This document shows positions 1-6,887 of a stretch of DNA of 7,536 nt, piece after piece. A program made the translations under genes and the position numbers. The first letter of the stretch is position 1; every line of letters starts with the position of its first letter. Below the pieces are notes generated by a model, which saw nothing but the letters and a program-made list of their open reading frames with translations, did not search any database and was not told the DNA's origin. This DNA comes from an uncultured Verrucomicrobiota bacterium (GTDB lineage Bacteria; Verrucomicrobiota; Kiritimatiellia; RFP12; UBA1067): contig CAMEZU010000085.1 of assembly GCA_945947925.1 (NCBI GenBank), positions 1 through 7,536 on the forward strand, read 5' to 3'.

Positions 1-863
1 AAGAGAAACGCATCCTCAAGATATCCAATATAGTTCTGCAACGTATGATCACTAGGATGGATTTTCCAAAGCGAATTCATCGTATCGCCGATTCGATGCG
101 GATTCGTAAGAGAGCCTATATCGGAAGAAAGAATATCCACGAGATTCGACAACACCAGGTCCTCTCTAATCGAATGACGCTCGATGATATCCTTGAAGTA
201 CACCTCAGTATAAAGGCGCTTCAAATAAGCCGCGCGCTCTTCGCCATCCGCCATTCTCGCAGCAGCCGGCATTCCGCCCCATGTCAAATAGCGACGGAAC
301 GCTTCCATCTTATCCGTAAGCCCCGAAACCGGGAAATATTCCGCAAACGAGAGCGGCCAAACATGAATGACCTGCCCGCGATCCCTAAAGTTCGTCGCAA
401 TATCATTCGAAAGCATCTTCGAATTCGATCCCGTCACATAAACATCGACATTCTCGAACTTTCTCCATCCATTAAGAACATCGTGGAACATAACATATGC
501 CGATTCACGATCTTCTGGCGCGATTTGCTCGAGATCGATTCCGGGAGGCAAAATCTTGTGCGACTGTTGAATCTCATCAATAAAGACATAATACGTCTGC
601 TTGCCGCGCTTGATTTTCTTGCGGACGTATTCATCGAGTTTGAGCGGATTCCTCAGCTCGACATAGGCCTTGTCATCCAGATCGACGGAGATTATCTGCG
701 TCCCCTTGACGCCATCTTCCAAAAGTCGCTGACGGAATAACTTATCCAAAAGATATGACTTACCGCATCTTCTTACCCCCGTTATGACCTTGACGAATCC
801 GTTCATCCGCCTGGACATCAACTTCTCGACATAAAACCCCCGCTTGATCAACGCATTTTCCAA
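1..863 (-). CDS. DUF4143-family AAA+ ATPase, 3' end beyond the window
   Basis: Reading the minus strand gives 287 open codons that run off the left edge. The protein is a P-loop ATPase of the AAA_14/DUF4143 type. Walker A is GVRRCGKS (residues 29-36), Walker B is YYVFIDEIQ with D96-E97, and the sensor-1-like segment VTGSNSKML lies at 143-151. These are followed by the family's PLSF(A/S)E(Y/F) and 'WGGMP' motifs. Members are usually near 400 aa, so a C-terminal DUF4143 portion should lie outside. I chose the TTG at 863-861 because GAGGAG (877-872) sits 8 nt upstream and because it places the family's usual 'IKR' start at residues 6-8. A TTG at 869 is too close to the ribosome binding site, and an ATG at residue 16 would cut the N-terminus. 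The cellular role of this family is not established. The gene is AT-richer than its neighbours, which suggests transfer. Confidence 0.9.
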   Translation of the reverse strand, partial: MENALIKRGFYVEKLMSRRMNGFVKVITGVRRCGKSYLLDKLFRQRLLEDGVKGTQIISVDLDDKAYVELRNPLKLDEYVRKKIKRGKQTYYVFIDEIQQSHKILPPGIDLEQIAPEDRESAYVMFHDVLNGWRKFENVDVYVTGSNSKMLSNDIATNFRDRGQVIHVWPLSFAEYFPVSGLTDKMEAFRRYLTWGGMPAAARMADGEERAAYLKRLYTEVYFKDIIERHSIREDLVLSNLVDILSSDIGSLTNPHRIGDTMNSLWKIHPSDHTLQNYIGYLEDAFL

Positions 864-875
864 CTGCAATTCTCC

Positions 876-887
876 TCAACATGTTGA
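876..887. promoter_or_regulatory. Perfect 12-bp palindrome over the ATPase ribosome binding site
   Basis: TCAACATGTTGA reads the same on both strands. It lies about 10 to 21 nt after the predicted transcription start and overlaps the first bases of the GAGGAG ribosome binding site. There is no loop, so an RNA hairpin is unlikely. A dimeric repressor binding DNA, possibly autoregulation, is a plausible inference. A 12-bp palindrome can also arise by chance. Confidence 0.35.
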
Positions 888-903
888 CTGATTTTGCACT
901 ATC

Positions 904-933
904 ATTATACTGTATTCTCCCGCTCCACGTCAA
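904..933 (-). promoter_or_regulatory. Near-consensus sigma-70 promoter of the AAA+ ATPase gene
   Basis: On the minus strand, TTGACG (933-928) is followed after 18 nt by a perfect TATAAT (909-904). This predicts a transcription start near 897 and a 5' leader of about 33 nt with GAGGAG just before the TTG start. It is the only promoter in the window with both a good -35 and a good -10 box. The assignment comes from sequence match only. Confidence 0.75.
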
Positions 934-1024
934 TCCAACCATCTCAAGATTCAAGTTCCGACTCTCATCGCGTGCAACAGAATTCCCAAATTCCTCAAAG
1001 AGGAGAGAGAGAACTCCTTATTGC

Positions 1025-1105
1025 AGGGGAGGCGGGGACGCCTCCCCTACACGCGGGGACGCCTACGGGCAAGCGTGAGCGCAGCCTTGTCTGCGCCTGT
1101 CTGCG
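1025..1105. repeat. GC-rich hairpin and direct-repeat cluster between thiD and the ATPase gene
   Basis: AGGGGAGGC (1025-1033) pairs perfectly with GCCTCCCCT (1040-1048) across a 6-nt loop. The 12-mer GCGGGGACGCCT occurs twice (1032-1043 and 1053-1064). A second hairpin, GCGCAG/CTGCGC (1079-1084 with 1091-1096), follows, and TGTCTGCG is repeated at 1088-1095 and 1098-1105. Neither hairpin has a T-run on either strand, so neither looks like a canonical intrinsic terminator, although the first could still slow transcription leaving thiD. It resembles a REP-like dispersed intergenic element. The rest of 864-1132 holds the ATPase promoter and no convincing gene. Confidence 0.6.
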
Positions 1106-1132
1106 GTTCATCTCCCCGGATGCGGGATCTCT

Positions 1133-1972
1133 TCAGAAGCCGAGGACGCCGCAGGCGGGGCCGACCAGGTAGGAGGTGGCGATGGCCCGGTGGACGTAGT
1201 CCTTCGCGCCTTTGACGGCCGTGGCGACGTCGTGGCCGAGGGCGAGTTCTGCGGCGAGGGCGGCGGCGAGCGTGCAACCGGTGCCGTGGGTGGAGACGGG
1301 GTTCGGAATCCACGGGAGCGCAAACTCCGCGAAGGCCTTGCCGTCGAAGAGGACGTCGGTCGCGGAAGCGCCCGAGCCATGTCCGCCCTTCACCAGCACG
1401 GCGCAGCCGTAGGTGTCGTAGAGCTGGTGCGCGAGGTCGCGGGCGTGATCCGCGGACCCGGCGCGCTCGGCATTCGGGTCCGTAACCGCGCGGCCGCAGA
1501 GGATCTCGGCCTCGGGCAGGTTCGGCGTGATGAGCGTCGCGAGCGGGAGAAGCCGCTTCACGATGGCGGCGGTCGTCGCCTCGGGAACGAGCCGCACGCC
1601 GCTCGTCGCGACCATGACGGGATCGATCACCTTGGCGATCTCGGGATGCGCCGCGAGACGGTCCGCGATCACTTCGATCGCGGCGGGGTCGGCGAGCATG
1701 CCGGTCTTGAGTCCGCGGATCGCATAGACGCCGAGCACCGCGTCAAGCTGCGCGGCGACGAAGTCCGCCGGCACCGGATGGATCGCCGTGACGGCCGTCG
1801 GGTTCTGCGCGGTGAGCGCGGCAAAGACGGTGCAGCCGTGGAGGCCGTAGCCGTGGAACGCGCGGAGGTCGGCCTGCACGCCCGCATTGCCGCCCGAGTC
1901 GGAGCCGGCGATGGTGAGGCAGCAGGGGGCGATCGGAGAGTCGGAAGGTCGGAGGGTCGGAGGGTTGGACAT
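1133..1972 (-). CDS. thiD: Hydroxymethylpyrimidine/phosphomethylpyrimidine kinase ThiD
   Basis: 279 aa, ribokinase fold. The enzyme phosphorylates HMP and then HMP-P with ATP to give HMP-PP for thiamine synthesis, in the cytosol. TIAGSDSGGNAGVQADL (residues 20-36) is the ThiD N-terminal signature, with N29 where Gly is common. LTAQN (53-57) carries the Gln that contacts HMP. VIDPVMVATSG lies mid-protein, and HGTGCTL near 229-235 holds the anion-hole and catalytic region, with Cys233. The ATG at 1972 follows the stop of the upstream pseudouridine synthase by 5 nt, with no clear Shine-Dalgarno, so translational coupling is likely. Residues 3-14 are encoded by octamer repeats and precede the conserved fold. 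An open frame extends upstream to 2251, but it only overlaps the neighbouring gene. No other thi genes are visible. Confidence 0.95.
   Translation of the reverse strand: MSNPPTLRPSDSPIAPCCLTIAGSDSGGNAGVQADLRAFHGYGLHGCTVFAALTAQNPTAVTAIHPVPADFVAAQLDAVLGVYAIRGLKTGMLADPAAIEVIADRLAAHPEIAKVIDPVMVATSGVRLVPEATTAAIVKRLLPLATLITPNLPEAEILCGRAVTDPNAERAGSADHARDLAHQLYDTYGCAVLVKGGHGSGASATDVLFDGKAFAEFALPWIPNPVSTHGTGCTLAAALAAELALGHDVATAVKGAKDYVHRAIATSYLVGPACGVLGF
1931..1970. repeat. Five degenerate 8-nt tandem units at the 5' end of thiD
   Basis: Plus-strand units are GATCGGAG, AGTCGGAA, GGTCGGAG, GGTCGGAG and GGTTGGAC, with consensus GGTCGGAG. The array ends in the last base of the thiD start codon and encodes the Pro/Ser/Thr-rich residues before the kinase fold. 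Because 8 is not a multiple of 3, gain or loss of one unit would shift the thiD frame. Confidence 0.7.
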
Positions 1973-1977
1973 GGCGG

Positions 1978-2661
1978 TTACGAGGCGTAGAGGATGTCGG
2001 CGGGCGGCTCGGCGGCGAAGGTGAGTCGCCGGCCGGTCACCGGGTGGGGAAAGGAGAGCTCCACCGCGTGGAGGAGCGTGCGGACGGGACGCGTGCGCAG
2101 GCGGCGGTCCTTCGCGGCGTCGCCGTAGAGCGGATCGCCCGCGAGGGGATGACCGAGATGCGCGGCGTGGACCCGGATCTGGTGGGTGCGGCCGGTCTCG
2201 ATGCGAAACTCGACGAGGGCGACGGGGCCCTGCCGGCCGAGGACGGTCCATTCGGTGACGGCGCGCTTGCCGTCCGGGACGTCCACGGCCATGCGCTTCG
2301 CGTCCCAGGGCTTCCGGCCGATCGTCGTCTCGAGGCGTCCCTCCTTCGGAGTCGGCGCACCGTGGCAGACGGCGAGGTAGGTCTTGCGGATGTCGCGGTG
2401 GGACTCGAACAGCTCGCGCAGCTTCAGGTAGGCGCGCTGCGTCTTCGCGAGGACCATGACGCCGCTCGTGTCCGCGTCGAGGCGGTGGACGACGCCCGGA
2501 CGCTCGGCGCTGCCGACGCCGGCCATCGACGGACAGCGCTTCAGGAGCGCGTCCGTCAGGGTTCCCGTCTCGTGTCCGGGGGACGGATGCACGAACATCC
2601 CCGCCGGCTTGTCGACGACGAGGATGTCGGGGTCTTCGAACAGGATGTCTGGACCGCGCAC
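1978..2661 (-). CDS. RluA-family RNA pseudouridine synthase, no S4 domain
   Basis: 227 aa. It converts specific uridines of rRNA or tRNA to pseudouridine. LFEDPDILVVDKPAGM (residues 7-22) is the family's opening strand. HRLDADTSG (59-67) is the catalytic motif with nucleophilic Asp62. GRTHQIRVH and HPLAGDPLYG follow as usual. The N-terminal S4 RNA-binding domain of RluC/RluD is absent, so it resembles the compact RluA/TruC/YlyB-type members. The exact target base cannot be read from the sequence. The start is GTG, 3 nt after the stop of the channel gene. The family's N-terminal motif begins at once, so little can be missing. There is no strong ribosome binding site, which points to translation coupled to the upstream gene. 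Confidence 0.93.
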   Translation of the reverse strand: MRGPDILFEDPDILVVDKPAGMFVHPSPGHETGTLTDALLKRCPSMAGVGSAERPGVVHRLDADTSGVMVLAKTQRAYLKLRELFESHRDIRKTYLAVCHGAPTPKEGRLETTIGRKPWDAKRMAVDVPDGKRAVTEWTVLGRQGPVALVEFRIETGRTHQIRVHAAHLGHPLAGDPLYGDAAKDRRLRTRPVRTLLHAVELSFPHPVTGRRLTFAAEPPADILYAS

Positions 2662-2664
2662 GGC

Positions 2665-3519
2665 TTACTTCTTCACGGGCTGATGAACCACGACCTGTGG
2701 AAAGGGAATCTCGATGCCGACGCGGTCGAGCTCCTCCTTAACGGTCTGCAGCGTCGCGGACCTGACGGACCAGTAGTCGGCGTTCTTCGCCCAGGGACGG
2801 ACGTTGATCGTGACCTGGCTGGCGTCGAGACCCGCGACGGCCACGGCCGGCTCCGGGGTCGCGAGAACGCCCGGGACGCGGCGGACGGCGTCACGGATGA
2901 CCGAGACGGCCTTCTCGACGTCCTCGCCGTACGCGATGCCGACCTGGAGGTCGACACGGCGCGTGTCCATCGCGCTGTAATTGACGATCGGACCGCCCCA
3001 GACGCCCTTGTTCGGCAGGACGATGCGCTTGTTGTCCGGCGTCAGCATCACGGTCGCCATCATGTTGACCTCGAGCACCGAACCGGTGTGGCCCGCGGCA
3101 TCGACGACGTCACCGACCTTGAACGGCTCGTTGATGGCGATCATGAGACCCGAGGCGAGGTTGCCGAGCGACTCCTGGAACGCGAAACCGAGAATGAAGC
3201 CGGTGACGCCGAGACCGGCAATCAGCGGCGTGACGTCGACGCCAAGGCGGCTCAGGATCGTGACAAGCAGGATTGCCCAGCCGACCTTCGTGACGACGGA
3301 CACGATGAAGTTGACGAGCAGCACCTTGCGGTTCGCCCGTGCCATCGCCTTGCGCAGGGCCTTGTCGACGAGGCGGATGACAACCCAGCCGACCAGCAGG
3401 ATCACGGCCGAGACGAGCAGGTTGGTGAGGAGGTCGACGCCGCTGCCGGCCATCCACTCCTTGAGCCGTCCGACAAAATTCATACCCGTATCAAGGCCCG
3501 CCTGGAATCCGGATGCCAT
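2665..3519 (-). CDS. Small MscS-type mechanosensitive ion channel
   Basis: 284 aa, close to E. coli MscS (286). Three hydrophobic segments lie near residues 30-51, 66-89 and 97-129. The third is the Gly/Ala-rich pore helix ending in FAFQESLGNLASGLMI, followed by the beta domain (EPFKVGDVV, PNKGVWGGPIVNYS) and the alpha/beta cage with the conserved GIEIPFPQ near the C-terminus. It should form a heptameric inner-membrane channel that opens on hypo-osmotic shock. The position of the E. coli kink residue Gly113 is occupied by Glu116, a common substitution in the family. The ATG at 3519 has AGGAAG 6 nt upstream (3531-3526). It is the first gene of an operon with the pseudouridine synthase and thiD. 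Confidence 0.95.
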   Translation of the reverse strand: MASGFQAGLDTGMNFVGRLKEWMAGSGVDLLTNLLVSAVILLVGWVVIRLVDKALRKAMARANRKVLLVNFIVSVVTKVGWAILLVTILSRLGVDVTPLIAGLGVTGFILGFAFQESLGNLASGLMIAINEPFKVGDVVDAAGHTGSVLEVNMMATVMLTPDNKRIVLPNKGVWGGPIVNYSAMDTRRVDLQVGIAYGEDVEKAVSVIRDAVRRVPGVLATPEPAVAVAGLDASQVTINVRPWAKNADYWSVRSATLQTVKEELDRVGIEIPFPQVVVHQPVKK

Positions 3520-3559
3520 GTTGATCTTCCTTTTTCTGTTGATTGTTAACGGTTCGAAT

Positions 3560-3571
3560 ATTATACCACAC
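3560..3571 (-). promoter_or_regulatory. Extended -10 promoter of the mscS-type gene operon
   Basis: GTGTGGTATAAT on the minus strand contains the extended -10 element TGnTATAAT. It predicts initiation near 3553, giving a leader of about 33 nt that carries AGGAAG before the ATG. No good -35 box is present at 17-18 nt. It begins 14 nt after the stop of the protease gene. The same 12-mer precedes luxS. Confidence 0.7.
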
Positions 3572-3585
3572 GCACGTGAAACGGA

Positions 3586-6500
3586 TCAGCGCGCGTACTT
3601 GAAGTCGACGGGCGGATTGGCCTTCTGCCAGGCCTCGACCTCCCCGTCGAGCACCTCGATCGCCTTCTCAAGCTGGCGGTCGATGCCCGCGTCCACGTCG
3701 CCGGGGAGGTCGTCAACCTCGAAGTCGGGCTTCGCGCCGTGATGTTCCATGTCGGTGCCGTCGAGGACGAACCAGCCGTAGCGCGCGTCACGGAAGCTGC
3801 CGAGGTCCAGGAGGGGCGAGTCGTAGGTGCCGATCACGCCGCCGCCGGTCTCGCGACCGACCAGCTTGCCGCGCTTGAGGGTCTTGATCGCGTGCGAGAA
3901 GATTTCGCCGTTGGAACCCGTCGCCTCGTTGCAGAGCACCACGATCGGCTTCGACCAGACGGGACGTCCCCAGTAGCCGAAGAGATAGCCGGGGCCGCAG
4001 GTGCGCGTCACCGCGCGGCTGTGGTCGCCGCCGAGCAGGATCTGAAGCATCTGGTCCGCCGTGAAGCCGCCGTAGTTGTTGCGGACGTCGATGACGAGGC
4101 CGTCGCGTCCGTACCCTTCCGAGAAGACATCGTGCTGGAACGTCCAGAAGCTCGCCCAGTTCATCGCGTCGATGTTGAGGTAGCCGAAGCGTTCGCCCGA
4201 CTTGTCGTGCACGTAGCGCCGCTTCGCCTTCACCTCCTCGACGCCGATCAGGTCGCGCGCGTCGGAATAGGTGCAGGAGGGGATGACGACCGTCTTCGCG
4301 TCCGCGCCCGTGCGGCGGAGCGTCACGCGGACCTTCCGCTTGGCCGGTCCGTTCAGGACGCTCGCCGGATCGATTCCACCGCCGACGGGCGTCCCGTCGA
4401 TCGCGATCACGACGTCGCCGGGCCGGATGTCGAACCCGCGCCGGTCCGCGGGGCCTCCCGGAATCACGTCCTTCACCACCCAGCCGTCCGGCGCTCCCTC
4501 GCGCGTGAACCGCAGGCCGAGATGCGCCGTCACCTCGTTCCAGCCGTCGGTCGGCGTCTTGCGGGCCCACTCCTTGTTGCTGTTCTCGTTCGCGTAGAAG
4601 CCGAGGTGAGACGAGTCGAGCTCGCCGAGGACCATGTTCATGATGCGGATGAAGACCGAATAGCTCGTCGCGTGGCGGACGGGGTTCAGGAAGCGATCGC
4701 CGATGCCGGGCCAGTCCGCCCCGTGGGTCTGGGGGTCGTAGTAGAGGTCGCGGATGCGCGCCCAGGCCGTCCGGAAGCCCAGTTCCTGATAGTCCTCGTA
4801 ATTCGTGTTCTGATAGACGTTGAAGCCCAGCTTCCGCTCGCCGATCGCCGGCAGGCGGTCGACCACCCAGAGGACCTTGTTGTCCTTGCGGACCCAGTCG
4901 CGCGGCACGCCGGTACAGGCGAAGAGCTTCTCGCCGGTCAGGCGGTCGGGCACGTGCACCGTGTCCGTCCGGGCACCCGTCGCATACGCGATCGTCCGCG
5001 AGTCCCAGCTGAAGAACGGGGTCGCGGCGCGGACCTTGACGGTGCGCACGCGCTCGGCCAGGTCGGTGAAGGCGATGATCGTGCCCTCGGCCGCGCTGAA
5101 GCGCTCGCCCGGCAGGTCCAGCGCGGCGTAGCGGTTCGGGTCCGTCGCATTGTCGCGGATCGTCTTCCGCGAACGGTCCAGCTCGTAGTCGTAGGTCTCG
5201 ACCTCCTCGAGCGCACGGTCGAGGTAGACGTAGCGCAGGTACTTGCCGTCGCCGATCTCGGGCCGCTCGGAGACGAAGGCGATGACCTTCCCGTCCGGAC
5301 TCCACGCCGGTTCGCCGTCGTACTTGAAGTTGCGGGAGAGGTTGTACGGCTCGGCGGCGCCATCCGTCGAGACCAGCCAGATGTCGAAGTTCGCGAACTC
5401 GTCCGCCAGCTGGGCGACGACCCACTTGCCGTCGGGACTCCAGGCGTAGCTGCCGCCCTGCGTGGCCTTCGGTCCGACGGCGAGCATCTCGCCGTTCGTC
5501 GTCGCGAACGTGAAGACGCCGCTCGGATTCTGCCAGGCGAGGCGCGAGCCGTCGGGACTGATGCTCAGCGACGAACGCTGGGCCCCCGTCGCGACAAGCG
5601 TCGTCTTGCGGAAGCCGGAGTTCTCCCACCACGGCTTGAGCGGATCCTCGGGCTCGGCCTTCATCACCTCCGACGAGTCGCCGCGGTCGCTCAGGTAGTA
5701 GAGCGCCTTGCCGTCCGGCGCGAAGACGCACTCGCGTTCGTGCGTCCGCGTCTCGCCGTGCACGAGCGTCGGCTCGCAGATGACCGTGTCCATCACGTAG
5801 AGGTCGCCGCCCGTCGTGAAGGCGATCTGCGTGCCGTTGTCGCAGAACGAGACGTCGCCGTCGGAGTCGTTGTTCCAGCACGTGTCATAGCGCCGGCGCT
5901 TCGTCGGCCCGCGCTCGGCGTAGCCCGCCTCGGGCTTGAGGAGGATGCGCTCGGGCGGGATCTGGGGATTCGTCGGGTCGAAGCGCCAGAAGTCGAACTT
6001 CTGGCGGAAGAGCATCGTCCGTCCGTCCGCGCTGAGCGACGGCTGGAAGACGTGATGGTCGGTGAAGAACGTCAGCTGCGTCTCCTGTCCCGTCCCGAGG
6101 TCGTGATGCCAGACGTTGCGCACGCCGCCGCGCGCGTCTAGGTAGTAGAAGCCGCTGCCGTCCGGATGCCAGAGCGCATTACGGCAGTCCGTCTCGTGCA
6201 CGACGACCGGCGAGAATTCGCGGTTCTCGTAACGGTAGAGCCAGATCTGACCGGCGGCCGGACCGATCGAGTTGGGGCGCTTGCGGTACACCTCGTCCCC
6301 GCGGCGGGTGAAGAGGAGCATCGTGCCGTCGGGACTCATCGCCGGGTCGGACGCCATCACGTCGAAGGGAATCTCCTCGGCGCTGCGCCGGTCCGTTCGG
6401 ACCGTGATGATCCGCGTGCAGGTCTTCGGACCGGACGAGTCGCGGTAGCCCTGACAGAGGAGGCCTTTGCCGTCCGACGTCCACGCCCGCGGCCACGTCA

Positions 6501-6861
6501 CCTCGGAATGGAACGTCACCTGCCGCACCGTGTCCCCGGCGACGTCGAACTCGAAGACCTTCATCCCGCCGTCGCGGTCGGACGAGAACGCGATCTTCGT
6601 GCCGTCCGCGTTCATGACCGGCCATGAGTCCGCAGACGGGCCCGACCCGAGACGCCGCGCCACGCCGCCTGTCACGTCGGCCATCCAGAGATGGTCGTTC
6701 CACTCGAACGCAAAGACTTTGCCGTCGCCGCTCACGCTCGGATTCGACCCGAGATAGATCCGCGACCAGTCCTCGTTCTCCGGAAGCTTCGCCCCCTCGG
6801 CAAACACACCACCCGCCAGGAGCAGCCCCATGGCGACACTAAAGATTCCCCTACTCTTCAT
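3586..6861 (-). CDS. Exported tricorn-type protease (propeller, PDZ and S41 domains)
   Basis: 1091 aa, near the 1071 aa of archaeal tricorn. A signal peptide is clear: basic start, hydrophobic residues 6-20, and a VFA|E cleavage site near 21/22. Archaeal tricorn is cytosolic, whereas this one should act in the periplasm or outside the cell. Residues about 35-650 hold many PD40/WD40-like blades of the form 'W/S-x-DGK-x-(I/L)-x-F'. A tricorn core domain starts near 690, a PDZ domain with GDVVIAIDG near 815 follows, then the S41 peptidase domain. The tricorn tetrad Ser745-His746-Ser965-Glu1023 matches Ser751-His752 (LDSSHLG), Ser983 (GSNGEIF) and Glu1039 (DMEHHGAKPD). The oxyanion-hole region is NNYGG at 928-932. 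All catalytic residues are present, so it should be active, probably trimming peptides. The substrate is unknown. No Shine-Dalgarno precedes the ATG. Confidence 0.93.
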   Translation of the reverse strand: MKSRGIFSVAMGLLLAGGVFAEGAKLPENEDWSRIYLGSNPSVSGDGKVFAFEWNDHLWMADVTGGVARRLGSGPSADSWPVMNADGTKIAFSSDRDGGMKVFEFDVAGDTVRQVTFHSEVTWPRAWTSDGKGLLCQGYRDSSGPKTCTRIITVRTDRRSAEEIPFDVMASDPAMSPDGTMLLFTRRGDEVYRKRPNSIGPAAGQIWLYRYENREFSPVVVHETDCRNALWHPDGSGFYYLDARGGVRNVWHHDLGTGQETQLTFFTDHHVFQPSLSADGRTMLFRQKFDFWRFDPTNPQIPPERILLKPEAGYAERGPTKRRRYDTCWNNDSDGDVSFCDNGTQIAFTTGGDLYVMDTVICEPTLVHGETRTHERECVFAPDGKALYYLSDRGDSSEVMKAEPEDPLKPWWENSGFRKTTLVATGAQRSSLSISPDGSRLAWQNPSGVFTFATTNGEMLAVGPKATQGGSYAWSPDGKWVVAQLADEFANFDIWLVSTDGAAEPYNLSRNFKYDGEPAWSPDGKVIAFVSERPEIGDGKYLRYVYLDRALEEVETYDYELDRSRKTIRDNATDPNRYAALDLPGERFSAAEGTIIAFTDLAERVRTVKVRAATPFFSWDSRTIAYATGARTDTVHVPDRLTGEKLFACTGVPRDWVRKDNKVLWVVDRLPAIGERKLGFNVYQNTNYEDYQELGFRTAWARIRDLYYDPQTHGADWPGIGDRFLNPVRHATSYSVFIRIMNMVLGELDSSHLGFYANENSNKEWARKTPTDGWNEVTAHLGLRFTREGAPDGWVVKDVIPGGPADRRGFDIRPGDVVIAIDGTPVGGGIDPASVLNGPAKRKVRVTLRRTGADAKTVVIPSCTYSDARDLIGVEEVKAKRRYVHDKSGERFGYLNIDAMNWASFWTFQHDVFSEGYGRDGLVIDVRNNYGGFTADQMLQILLGGDHSRAVTRTCGPGYLFGYWGRPVWSKPIVVLCNEATGSNGEIFSHAIKTLKRGKLVGRETGGGVIGTYDSPLLDLGSFRDARYGWFVLDGTDMEHHGAKPDFEVDDLPGDVDAGIDRQLEKAIEVLDGEVEAWQKANPPVDFKYAR

Positions 6862-6870
6862 AAGGGTGAC

Positions 6871-6881
6871 ATTTTATCATA
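6871..6881 (-). promoter_or_regulatory. Putative -10 box almost touching the protease start codon
   Basis: The minus strand reads TATGATAAAAT at 6881-6871, giving either TATGAT (6881-6876) or TAAAAT (6876-6871) as the -10 box. The ATG is at 6861. Initiation about 7 nt downstream would leave a leader of only about 3-8 nt with no ribosome binding site. No strong -35 box is seen. Readthrough from luxS is the alternative source of transcripts. Confidence 0.5.
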
Positions 6882-6887
6882 TTCCGC

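Noticed and set aside
45..740. 231-codon plus-strand frame
   Set aside because: It is antisense to the AAA+ ATPase, whose minus-strand reading has clear Walker motifs.
1..863. The ATPase as part of a phage-defence or toxin-antitoxin system
   Set aside because: Only a truncated single gene is visible, with no partner effector, antitoxin or nuclease in the window.
1047..1313. Small frames over the repeat region and thiD 3' end
   Set aside because: They are Arg/Pro-rich and have no ribosome binding site or motif. The hairpin repeat and thiD explain the sequence.
1973..2000. TPP riboswitch for thiD
   Set aside because: thiD starts 5 nt after the preceding gene, leaving no space for a riboswitch, and no thi-box sequence was noticed upstream of the operon promoter.
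1973..2251. N-terminal extension of ThiD upstream of 1972
   Set aside because: It overlaps the pseudouridine synthase out of frame and is Arg/Pro-rich. The conserved ThiD fold begins just after the ATG at 1972.
2044..3549. 501-codon open frame on the plus strand
   Set aside because: It runs antisense across both the pseudouridine synthase and the channel gene, shows no family motif, and is rich in Asp/Arg/Val as expected for a shadow frame.
3788..5881. 697-codon frame on the minus strand inside the protease gene
   Set aside because: It is an out-of-frame reading of the protease, very Arg-rich, without domains.
3739..6141. 800-codon open frame on the plus strand
   Set aside because: It lies wholly antisense to the protease gene. 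It is a by-product of high GC content: the translation is Arg/Val/Asp/Ala-rich with no recognisable domain.
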